In this document: positions 1 to 6,508 of the stretch, piece after piece
Numbering within the stretch: the first letter of the stretch is position 1
How the letters are laid out: every line of letters starts with the position of its first letter
Notes under the pieces: model-generated
What the model saw: the letters and a program-made list of their open reading frames with translations, nothing else
The model's database searches: none
Told to the model about the DNA's origin: nothing
Assembly (NCBI GenBank): GCA_031261145.1
Contig: JAISJX010000412.1
Coordinates: 1 to 7,754 of the forward strand
Length of the DNA: 7,754 nt
From: Tannerella sp.
GTDB lineage: Bacteria; Bacteroidota; Bacteroidia; Bacteroidales; Tannerellaceae
Reading direction: 5' to 3'
Position numbers and translations under genes: made by a program

Positions 1-2048
1 CCGATGGCTTGCTGCCCTTTGAGGCGCACATAATCGCCGACGCTCAGCGGTTTATGCTCGGAAACAGGTTTGGATTCCTGTTTTTTGACCTGCTTTTTCC
101 GTTCCTGACGCTTCCGCAGGCTGTTCATCTTCTGAAGAACCGCGTCGTTTTCGCCGGCGGCAGGAAGGGACGTCTTGAAGTTGTCCAATGTCTGACGGAC
201 GGATTTTGTACGCTCTTTTTCGGCTTGCGCTTCTTTGATTTCACGGATGGTATTCTCTATCCTGGCGTTAGCATCTGTAATGATCTGTTCGGCTTGCGTT
301 TTGGCGGCGCTCAATATTTCTTTGCGCTGTTTGTTTACGGCTTCGAGGGATTGTTCGTAACGCGCGGTCAGTTCTTCCAGCCGTTTTTCCTGTTGGCGGA
401 TATTTTGGCGTTTGTTTTCCCAGTAACGTTTATCGCGGACGATGTCTTGCAGATACTTATCCATGTCGATGTAGTCGGAACCCACTTTCCTGGAAGCGTC
501 GGCAATAAGGTCTTCCGGCAGCCCGATTTTGCGTGCGATTTCGATGGCGAACGAACTGCCCGGATTGCCGATGGACAGCCTGAAAAGCGGTTGCATCAGA
601 TGCCGGTCGTAAAGCATGGCGCCATTGATGACGCCTGCATTATCTTCGGCATATTGCTTCAGGTTCCGGTAGTGCGTAGTGATAACGCCGTAGCTATGAT
701 TCCGGTTGAACCGCTCTAACAACGCTTCGGCAATGGCGCCGCCTATCAACGGCTCTGTGCCGCTACCAAACTCGTCAATCAACAGCAGCGTATGCGCCTG
801 ACTGTTCTTATCGAAAAATTTCATGTTCGTCAAATGCGAACTGTATGTACTCAAATCATCTTCAATACTTTGCTCGTCGCCAATGTCAATGAAGATGTGT
901 TCAAACAATCCCGTGTGCGAACGTTCGTGCATGGGAATCAACAATCCGCATTGAAGCATATATTGCAGTAAACCAACGGTTTTTAGGCATACCGACTTTC
1001 CGCCGGCATTCGGGCCGGAAATAAGAAGGATGCGTCCCTCTTCGTTCAGCGTAATATCCAACGGCTCAACCGGTTTGTTTTGTTTCAGGTGCGACAGGTA
1101 TAACAGCGGATGAATTGCGCCCGTCCAGTCAATCAGCGGGTTGTCTTCGAGCGCAGGTTTGACGGCATGGATTTCTCCGGCAAACAGCGCTTTGGCGCGG
1201 ATACTGTCAATTTCTGCCATAAAGGTATAAGAATGAAGAATATCCGGGACAAGCGGACGTACATTGTCCGTAAACTCGGTCAGGATTCGGATGATTTCAC
1301 GCCGTTCCCGGCTTTCCAATTCGCGGATGCGGTTGTTGGCTTCGACCACCGCCTCGGGTTCGATAAAGACCGTCTTGCCGGAAGCCGATTCATCGTGGAC
1401 AATCCCGCGTATCTTGCGCTTAAACGCAGGCGCTACGGGTATGACTAACCGTCCGTCGCGCATGGTGGGCGCTACGTCCTTATCCACAAATCCCTCTGCC
1501 TGTGCCGAATGAAGAATGCTTTGCAGATTGCGCGAAATGCTGCTGATGGTCGCGCTCATCTCTTTGCGAATCTGAGTCAGTTCGGGCGAAGCATGGTCTT
1601 TGATTTTACCGTATTTATCCAGAATGGCGTCAATCTGTTTGATAAGTTGCGGAAAAACAGGGATATTACCTGCTAATTTCGTTAAAGTAGGGTAGGCAGG
1701 CGCCGACTCGTCCCCGCTGTGGAAAAAACGGATAATATCGTGGATGGTTTGTAACGAACGTTTGAGGTCAAACAGTTCTTTTTCATCAAGAAACGTGCCT
1801 TCGGGACGAATCCGCCCCAACGACTGGCGGACATCCATAAAATAACTGACAGGAAACTCCCTGTCCCCCTGTAGTATCCGTACAAATTCGTCGATTTGCT
1901 CCAATTGTCCGGCAACAACGGTTTTCACAGCCGAAAAAGTGAGGTCTTCGACGCGCTCTTTTCCTAATGTGCTCAAACACTTGTCACTGATATGTTGTCG
2001 AATCTTATCGAATCCGATTTTATGCTCAAAATTTTCGGGATAAATCAC
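1..2048 (-). CDS. mutS2: MutS2 family ATPase, C-terminus cut by window edge
   Basis: Translating the minus strand from GTG at 2048-2046 gives 682 uninterrupted codons to the edge. The protein begins MIYPENFEHKIGFDKIR, typical of Bacteroidota MutS2. It lacks the mismatch-recognition domain of MutS and starts with the core/lever region. The ATPase domain shows a Walker A motif GPNAGGKS at residues 345-352, Walker B LLLIDEFGSG with D425 and E426, and the H-loop TTH ending at H459. Residues about 530-650 are highly charged and probably coiled coil. The last visible residues (VGDYVRLKGQQAIG) start the small beta domain before the Smr nuclease domain, which lies outside. MutS2 dimers bind branched DNA or, in Bacillus, collided ribosomes; which role applies here is unknown. 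GTG is the first usual start after the in-frame TAA at 2075-2073. It follows the PDZ gene by 19 bases, so the two are probably co-transcribed. The missing end is a window effect, not a sign of a broken gene. Confidence 0.96.
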   Translation of the reverse strand, partial: MIYPENFEHKIGFDKIRQHISDKCLSTLGKERVEDLTFSAVKTVVAGQLEQIDEFVRILQGDREFPVSYFMDVRQSLGRIRPEGTFLDEKELFDLKRSLQTIHDIIRFFHSGDESAPAYPTLTKLAGNIPVFPQLIKQIDAILDKYGKIKDHASPELTQIRKEMSATISSISRNLQSILHSAQAEGFVDKDVAPTMRDGRLVIPVAPAFKRKIRGIVHDESASGKTVFIEPEAVVEANNRIRELESRERREIIRILTEFTDNVRPLVPDILHSYTFMAEIDSIRAKALFAGEIHAVKPALEDNPLIDWTGAIHPLLYLSHLKQNKPVEPLDITLNEEGRILLISGPNAGGKSVCLKTVGLLQYMLQCGLLIPMHERSHTGLFEHIFIDIGDEQSIEDDLSTYSSHLTNMKFFDKNSQAHTLLLIDEFGSGTEPLIGGAIAEALLERFNRNHSYGVITTHYRNLKQYAEDNAGVINGAMLYDRHLMQPLFRLSIGNPGSSFAIEIARKIGLPEDLIADASRKVGSDYIDMDKYLQDIVRDKRYWENKRQNIRQQEKRLEELTARYEQSLEAVNKQRKEILSAAKTQAEQIITDANARIENTIREIKEAQAEKERTKSVRQTLDNFKTSLPAAGENDAVLQKMNSLRKRQERKKQVKKQESKPVSEHKPLSVGDYVRLKGQQAI

Positions 2049-2067
2049 TGTATAAATGATGTTCTTT

Positions 2068-3495
2068 TTAATTTAACTCAATCGTTTTTTCCGAATAAAG
2101 CGTCGGGCGAAGCGTAAACTGCAACTTTTCGCTGCCACGCCTGATATAAAATGTACACGAACTGTTTTTCGACGGATTAACGTACGGCTCAAAATTATAC
2201 AGATATGAAAAGGCGGTCATATACTTCTTGTCATTGAACAATTTGGCAATTTGTATATATTTGAATGTATCCCAATACATGCAGTTCGGAAAACCGTTTG
2301 CATCGGTGAATAACGTCTTTTTATCCCTGTATTTCAATGTCTTGGCGATAAATGCCCGGTAAGCGGCCGTAAATTCTTCGGAGGTATAGTCCATGCGTTT
2401 CTCTTCGATTCTGTCAATGATGTCATGCGGCATGATTCCGGCTTTGTATGCCGGGGAATTTTCGTCAATGCTGACGATTTCATTCAACTGGTAGATGCTG
2501 TAATTGATGCCGGTATAGTTATATTTCTTTTTGGCTAAGATATATTGTACGTTCCGCGTGTATTTGACATAAGGGAACTGCATGCACATCAATGGAATAT
2601 GGATAGTTGCGTATTCTGCAATAGAGTAGGGGCCATTCATCAGTTCGTTGGCTTCGCACTCCCACAGGACGCGACCGGGCACATGACGCTGGTCGATGAA
2701 ACGGAGGCCAAATTGCAGGATGTATTCGGACTCGGATTCCGGCGTAGATGAACTGTAAAACGGGAACTTAGTGATTTTATCGCGGGTAATATCATAGCGG
2801 TAAACCGGCAGTTCTTCCGCCGTCGCCTTGCTTTTCCGCTTAAAATTCGGATTTTTGTCGAATGTATAATAAGTCTGGATGAGAAAATCCGGATTCGCTG
2901 CGTCGAATTGAAGCCCTTTTTTGGAAAGTTCCGATCGTAACGTCTCATTGACGGTTGTTTCAATCTTTGAGATACGGGTGTCTTCCACTTCCGTAAAACT
3001 GTAGGTTCTGAATTGCGAAAAATCAACCGGCTCCTCGGTCGTTGTCGTGATAAACGGACAGATAAACAGCCGTTCGTGCGTATCTTCCACACTGTACATC
3101 GCAAAGGCGGTTGCCAATTGATTCTCATTCAGCGCGTTGTTTGAATAACATTCTTTGGTGACGGAGACTGTTCTTGCCGGATCGGAAAAATTACACAGGG
3201 TCAAACTGATTCGGCTGTTCTCAGTCGCTGTCAATAAGGAATCTACGTCGTCCAACGAGATTTCCGTCACGCTTAAACCATCGATCTTTTCGATGATGTC
3301 GTTTTGTTTGATGCCTGCAACTTCTGCCGGAGAATTTGGATATACCTTCATAATGACCGGTTTATCTTTTCCCCAATTATTGTTACTGCTGATTTCGTAA
3401 CTGAACCCCAAACGACAACTCATACCGTTTTTTTGCGCCGATACAGAAGTAACAAGCGCACCACACATAACCACTAAACCTATTATTTTTCTCAT
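2068..3495 (-). CDS. Exported PDZ / DUF4136-like / PDZ protein, function unknown
   Basis: A 475-residue protein of unknown function. Residues 1-20 form a signal peptide: MRKII, a hydrophobic core, then VSA before Q21, a usual Bacteroidota signal peptidase I site. C11 has no lipobox, so a lipoprotein is unlikely. Residues about 27-115 look like a PDZ domain (NSPAEVAGIKQNDIIEKIDG). Residues about 155-315 resemble DUF4136: VDFSQFRTYSF near the start, a helix, then DFLIQTYYTF and later FGLRFIDQR..GRVLWECEANE. A second PDZ-like half follows at about 328-366 (ENSPAYKAGIMPHDIIDRIEE), and its likely closing strands come only at about 445-466, leaving an insertion of about 75 residues. No protease catalytic domain is seen, so it is probably a binding or scaffold protein of the periplasm or outer membrane. 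The mature part has eight cysteines. It is the first gene of a likely operon with mutS2 and has its own upstream promoter element. The gene call is sure; the domain names are my reading of motifs. Confidence 0.9.
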   Translation of the reverse strand: MRKIIGLVVMCGALVTSVSAQKNGMSCRLGFSYEISSNNNWGKDKPVIMKVYPNSPAEVAGIKQNDIIEKIDGLSVTEISLDDVDSLLTATENSRISLTLCNFSDPARTVSVTKECYSNNALNENQLATAFAMYSVEDTHERLFICPFITTTTEEPVDFSQFRTYSFTEVEDTRISKIETTVNETLRSELSKKGLQFDAANPDFLIQTYYTFDKNPNFKRKSKATAEELPVYRYDITRDKITKFPFYSSSTPESESEYILQFGLRFIDQRHVPGRVLWECEANELMNGPYSIAEYATIHIPLMCMQFPYVKYTRNVQYILAKKKYNYTGINYSIYQLNEIVSIDENSPAYKAGIMPHDIIDRIEEKRMDYTSEEFTAAYRAFIAKTLKYRDKKTLFTDANGFPNCMYWDTFKYIQIAKLFNDKKYMTAFSYLYNFEPYVNPSKNSSCTFYIRRGSEKLQFTLRPTLYSEKTIELN

Positions 3496-3538
3496 AACCG
3501 TTTTTTTAAAAAGACTGTTTTTTGCCTCGTTTCAGATG

Positions 3539-3546
3539 CAAAGATA
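3539..3546 (-). promoter_or_regulatory. Bacteroidota -7 element for the PDZ gene
   Basis: On the minus strand this reads TATCTTTG, an exact match to the Bacteroidota -7 consensus TAnnTTTG. It lies 43 bases upstream of the ATG at 3495, which would give a leader of roughly 35-40 bases. At the expected -33 distance only a weak TTA is present, not TTG. It would drive the PDZ gene and, through it, mutS2. Confidence 0.55.
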
Positions 3547-3553
3547 AAAATTT

Positions 3554-3586
3554 TTTGTGGATTTGTAATAATTGGCAATATATTTG
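3554..3586 (+). promoter_or_regulatory. Bacteroidota -33/-7 promoter for grpE-dnaJ
   Basis: TTTG at 3554-3557 and TATATTTG at 3579-3586 match the two halves of the Bacteroidota sigma-ABfr promoter (TTTG, 19-21 bases, TAnnTTTG), here with 21 bases between them. Transcription would begin near 3592, giving an AT-rich leader of about 80 bases before the grpE ATG. No CIRCE-type heat-shock inverted repeat (TTAGCACTC, 9 bases, GAGTGCTAA) is visible in the region, so HrcA control is not supported by the sequence. Confidence 0.6.
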
Positions 3587-3640
3587 ATACTATATTGGAA
3601 ACGGTCGCTTTGTCAGGTACAGGGTCGATCGGGTATTATA

Positions 3641-3656
3641 TTGTATTATTGTATTG
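3641..3656 (+). repeat. Two-copy 8-base tandem repeat in the grpE leader
   Basis: TTGTATTA is followed directly by TTGTATTG, identical in 7 of 8 bases, inside a very AT-rich stretch just before grpE. It would sit in the untranslated leader and may keep the ribosome landing site unstructured, in line with Bacteroidota starts that do not use a Shine-Dalgarno sequence. In AT-rich sequence it could also arise by chance. Confidence 0.35.
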
Positions 3657-3674
3657 AAAATAAACTATATAACT

Positions 3675-4283
3675 ATGATTATAAACGAGAAAGAAAAGCA
3701 TGTTGAAACGGAAAAAGAGTTTTTTTCCGGTGAAGCGGAAGCGACAAAAAATCAGCAGGAGCCTGAAAATGCGTCAGAAAATGCAGAGCCGACTGACAAT
3801 GTGACGGATAAAAAAGACGAAGTAGAGGAAGCCGAAAGGATAAATGCTTTGGAAGAAAAGTATAAGGAATTGAACGATTCCCACCTGCGTTTGATGGCCG
3901 AATTTGATAATTACCGGAAACGCACCTTGCGTGAAAAAGCGGATTTGATCAAAAGCGGAGGCGAATCGGTTCTGACAAACCTGCTCCCGGTGATTGATGA
4001 TTTTGAACGCGCTCTGAATAATATTCAGAATACGAAAGATGTGAACGCGATTGTACAGGGTGTTGAACTGATTTTCAATAAATTTACCGCCTATTTGTTG
4101 CAACAGGGCGTCAAACAGATAGAAGCAATCGGACAACCCTTTAATACGGAGTTGTTTGAGGCTATTGCAACCCTTCCGGCGCCCGAAGAAAGCCAAAAAG
4201 GGAATGTGCTGGATTGCGTGCAAACAGGCTATACCTTATACGATAAGGTGATTCGTCATGCAAAAGTTGTAGTGGGGGAATAA
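3675..4283 (+). CDS. grpE: GrpE, nucleotide exchange factor of DnaK
   Basis: A 202-residue cytoplasmic protein that releases ADP from DnaK and so resets the chaperone cycle. Residues 1-50 are acidic and low in complexity, as usual for a GrpE tail. A long charged helix follows from about 48 to 110 and holds the family stretch HLRLMAEFDNYRKRT (70-84), the dimerising coiled coil. LLPVIDDFERAL comes next, and the C-terminal beta domain that contacts DnaK ends with GYTLYDKVIRHAKVVV. The length is normal. I chose ATG at 3675 over the TTG at 3654, which would add seven residues (MKINYIT) unlike any GrpE start known to me. No Shine-Dalgarno sequence is seen, only an A/T-rich lead-in. It is the first gene of the rightward set, followed by dnaJ after 64 bases. 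The dnaK gene is not here; in Bacteroidota it usually lies elsewhere. Confidence 0.97.
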   Translation: MIINEKEKHVETEKEFFSGEAEATKNQQEPENASENAEPTDNVTDKKDEVEEAERINALEEKYKELNDSHLRLMAEFDNYRKRTLREKADLIKSGGESVLTNLLPVIDDFERALNNIQNTKDVNAIVQGVELIFNKFTAYLLQQGVKQIEAIGQPFNTELFEAIATLPAPEESQKGNVLDCVQTGYTLYDKVIRHAKVVVGE

Positions 4284-4286
4284 AAC

Positions 4287-4333
4287 ATACCTGCCGGAAG
4301 GCGTGCTTTTTTAACATGCTTACAAACAGGTAT
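4287..4333 (+). repeat. Nested inverted repeat between grpE and dnaJ
   Basis: ATACCTG at 4287-4293 pairs perfectly with CAGGTAT at 4327-4333. Inside this arm lies a second stem, AAG(g)CGTG at 4298-4305 with CATGCTT at 4315-4321, having one bulged G, one G-U pair and a T/A-rich loop. It fills most of the gap and ends 14 bases before the dnaJ ATG. The T run lies in the loop and not after the stem, so this is not a standard intrinsic terminator. A processing site, mRNA stabiliser or control of dnaJ translation are possible. Each stem is short, so chance is not excluded. Confidence 0.45.
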
Positions 4334-4347
4334 TTATAAAATTAATT

Positions 4348-5499
4348 ATGGCAAAACGAGATTATTATGAGGTGTTGGGCGTTACAAAAAGCGCTTCAGC
4401 CGATGAAATAAAAAAAGCGTATCGCAAAAAGGCGATAGAGTTTCATCCGGATAAAAATCCGGGGAATAAGGAAGCGGAAGATAAATTCAAAGAAGCTGCC
4501 GAAGCGTATGACGTGCTGAGTAATGAACAGAAAAAGCGTCGTTATGACCAGTTCGGCCATGCCGGTATGAGCGGAGCCGGAGGAGCATCACAGGGCGGCG
4601 GCATGTCAATGGATGACATTTTCTCGCAGTTCGGCGACCTTTTCGGCGGACATTTTAGCGGTTTCAGCAGTTTTACCGGCGGCGCTTCACGGGGAGGCGG
4701 GCGTCCGGTGCAACGCGGTTCGGACTTGCGCGTGAAGGTCAAACTGACGCTGAAAGAAGTGGCTACAGGCGTGGAGAAAAAAATCAAGGTGAAGAAATAT
4801 GTCCCGTGCGCCAAATGTCATGGAAGCGGCGCGGATGGCAGCAACGCCACCACCACCTGTTCAAACTGCCGGGGAACCGGATTTGTGACACGTGTGGTCA
4901 GCACGCTTTTCGGCCAGATGCAGACACAGGCATCGTGTCCTACCTGCGGCGGTTCGGGAAAAATGATTACGAAAAAATGCCCGGAGTGCAACGGTGAAGG
5001 CATCATGAGGGCCGAGGAAGTCATTGCCTTACATATCCCTGCCGGAGTAGCCGAGGGTATGCAGTTGTCAATGAGCGGAAAAGGAAATGCAGCCCGCAGA
5101 GGCGGTATGAATGGCGATTTGTTGGTTGTGATCGAAGAAGAAATGCACCCGGATTTGATTCGCGATGAAAACGACTTGATTTACAACTTACTGCTGACTA
5201 TTCCGCAAGCAACGCTGGGCGATACGGTCGAAGTGCCTACCGTGGACGGAAAAGCGAAAGTGAAAATAGAACCGGGCACGCAACCGGGTAAAGTGCTCCG
5301 TCTGCGTAATAAGGGACTGCCTTCCGTAAATAGTTATGGTACAGGAGATCTATTGATTAATATCAGCGTCTATATCCCGGAAAAACTTTCGTCCGTCGAA
5401 AAAGATAAAATGAGAGAGCTGTCCGGTTCGGAGAACTTTCAGCCCAATCCGTCCGTCAAGGAAAAGATATTCAGTAAATTCAGGGATTTAATGGATTAA
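4348..5499 (+). CDS. dnaJ: Chaperone protein DnaJ (type I Hsp40)
   Basis: A 383-residue type I J-protein that delivers unfolded clients to DnaK and stimulates its ATPase in the cytoplasm. The J domain covers about residues 1-70 with the HPD motif at 33-35 and [13 protein letters not shown] at its end. A Gly/Phe-rich linker runs from about 73 to 120 and contains the DDIF motif at 89-92. Four CxxCxGxG zinc repeats follow: C154/C157, C171/C174, C197/C200 and C211/C214, all eight cysteines intact. The client-binding and dimerisation domains fill the rest ([46 protein letters not shown]). Length and domain order are normal, so it should be functional. It is probably co-transcribed with grpE; the gap holds a nested inverted repeat. 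The next gene starts 28 bases after the stop, with no terminator visible. Confidence 0.98.
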   Translation: MAKRDYYEVLGVTKSASADEIKKAYRKKAIEFHPDKNPGNKEAEDKFKEAAEAYDVLSNEQKKRRYDQFGHAGMSGAGGASQGGGMSMDDIFSQFGDLFGGHFSGFSSFTGGASRGGGRPVQRGSDLRVKVKLTLKEVATGVEKKIKVKKYVPCAKCHGSGADGSNATTTCSNCRGTGFVTRVVSTLFGQMQTQASCPTCGGSGKMITKKCPECNGEGIMRAEEVIALHIPAGVAEGMQLSMSGKGNAARRGGMNGDLLVVIEEEMHPDLIRDENDLIYNLLLTIPQATLGDTVEVPTVDGKAKVKIEPGTQPGKVLRLRNKGLPSVNSYGTGDLLINISVYIPEKLSSVEKDKMRELSGSENFQPNPSVKEKIFSKFRDLMD

Positions 5500-5527
5500 C
5501 CGTCAGAAACGAACCAAATAAAGAGCC

Positions 5528-6502
5528 ATGAATATAGCAGTTACCGGAGGAGCAGGTTTTATCGGCTCCAATCTGTGTGAAAAGTTAGTGGAAACGGGCC
5601 ATTCGGTCGTTTGCCTTGATAATTTTTCTACGGGAAAGATTGAGAATATCAGCCATTTGCTTGATAATAAACATTTCAAGCTCATGACAGGTGATATCCG
5701 TCGATTGGAGGATTGCCGGAAAGCGTGCGAGGGAGCGGAATATGTCTTGCATGAAGCGGCGTTAGGTTCTGTTCCCCGTTCGATTGAAGACCCGGTAACC
5801 GTCAATGAAGTCAATGTTTCCGGGTTCCTGAATATGCTGGTTGCGGCGCGTGACGCTAAGGTAAAGCGTTTTATCTATGCCGCCAGTTCATCGACTTACG
5901 GCGATTCCGAATCGCTGCCCAAAACGGAAGATGTGATCGGCAAGCCGCTATCACCTTATGCCGTAACCAAATACGCAAACGAATTGTATGCCGGTGTTTT
6001 TTCCAAAACGTATGGAATGGAATGTATCGGTTTGCGCTATTTCAATGTGTTTGGACAAAGGCAAGACCCCGACGGAGCGTACGCAGCCGTAATCCCTTTG
6101 TTTGTGAAGCAATTAATCAATCATGTATCGCCGGTTATCCATGGCGACGGGGACTATTCCCGCGATTTTACCTATATAAAGAATGTCGTGCAGATGAATC
6201 TGTTAGCTTTGGCTGCTCAAAATCCCGAAGCCCTTAATACGGTCTATAACACGGCTTTCGGCGAACGAACCACCTTGAATCAATTAACCGCTTATCTCAA
6301 GGAATATTTAAGTGAATACGATCCTGAAATAAAGAATATTGCAATTTTGCATGGCCCCAATCGCGCCGGGGATATCCCCCATTCGCTGGCCAGCATCACG
6401 AAAGCGCAACGGCTATTGAACTATCATCCGGAATATAGTATGAAAGATGGGTTGCGTGAAGCAATAAAATGGTATTATGAGACGTTAAAAAGGAAAGTTT
6501 AA
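5528..6502 (+). CDS. wbpP: UDP-GlcNAc 4-epimerase, WbpP/TviC type
   Basis: A 324-residue extended short-chain dehydrogenase/reductase of the GalE group. The NAD-binding motif TGGAGFIGS is at 6-14, followed by D31-N32. The active site shows S120-S121-S122 in AASSSTYGD and the YxxxK pair Y144/K148 in SPYAVTKYANELYA. The stretches AALGSVPRSIEDPV, LRYFNVFGQRQDPDGAYAAVIP and GDIPHSLASITKA follow Pseudomonas WbpP closely. S286 in HSLA matches WbpP S306, where GalE of E. coli has a tyrosine; the small residue leaves room for the N-acetyl group, so UDP-GlcNAc/UDP-GalNAc is the likely substrate pair. TviC, a relative, acts instead on the uronic acid form, and sequence alone does not settle the order of steps. 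The dehydrogenase that would complete the pathway starts 6 bases downstream, implying coupled translation. It follows dnaJ by 28 bases with no own promoter that I can see. Confidence 0.93.
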   Translation: MNIAVTGGAGFIGSNLCEKLVETGHSVVCLDNFSTGKIENISHLLDNKHFKLMTGDIRRLEDCRKACEGAEYVLHEAALGSVPRSIEDPVTVNEVNVSGFLNMLVAARDAKVKRFIYAASSSTYGDSESLPKTEDVIGKPLSPYAVTKYANELYAGVFSKTYGMECIGLRYFNVFGQRQDPDGAYAAVIPLFVKQLINHVSPVIHGDGDYSRDFTYIKNVVQMNLLALAAQNPEALNTVYNTAFGERTTLNQLTAYLKEYLSEYDPEIKNIAILHGPNRAGDIPHSLASITKAQRLLNYHPEYSMKDGLREAIKWYYETLKRKV

Positions 6503-6508
6503 AATCGA

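Noticed and set aside
9..719. 236-codon plus-strand open frame
   Set aside because: It lies opposite the mutS2 coding frame, its Phe/Leu-rich product resembles no family, and the minus strand encodes clear MutS2 motifs in the same interval.
2190..2197. TAATTTTG on the minus strand as an internal promoter for mutS2
   Set aside because: It fits TAnnTTTG but lies inside the PDZ coding region and has no TTG at the -33 distance; one chance match is expected in AT-rich sequence.
2640..3128. 162-codon minus-strand open frame
   Set aside because: It is an alternative frame within the PDZ gene; its product is rich in Arg and Ser without domain character, while the main frame has a signal peptide and recognisable domains.
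3654..3674. TTG as an upstream start of grpE
   Set aside because: It would add seven residues not typical of GrpE and overlap the AT-rich leader repeat; the ATG at 3675 is the simpler start.
3774..4223. 149-codon minus-strand open frame
   Set aside because: It is antisense to grpE, whose family motifs are unmistakable; no promoter or family match supports it.
4284..4347. Intrinsic terminator between grpE and dnaJ
   Set aside because: The T run is in the loop of the inner stem and no T run follows the outer stem, so a standard terminator is not supported.
5503..5814. 103-codon minus-strand open frame at the start of the epimerase
   Set aside because: It is antisense to the NAD-binding region of the epimerase and shows no family features.
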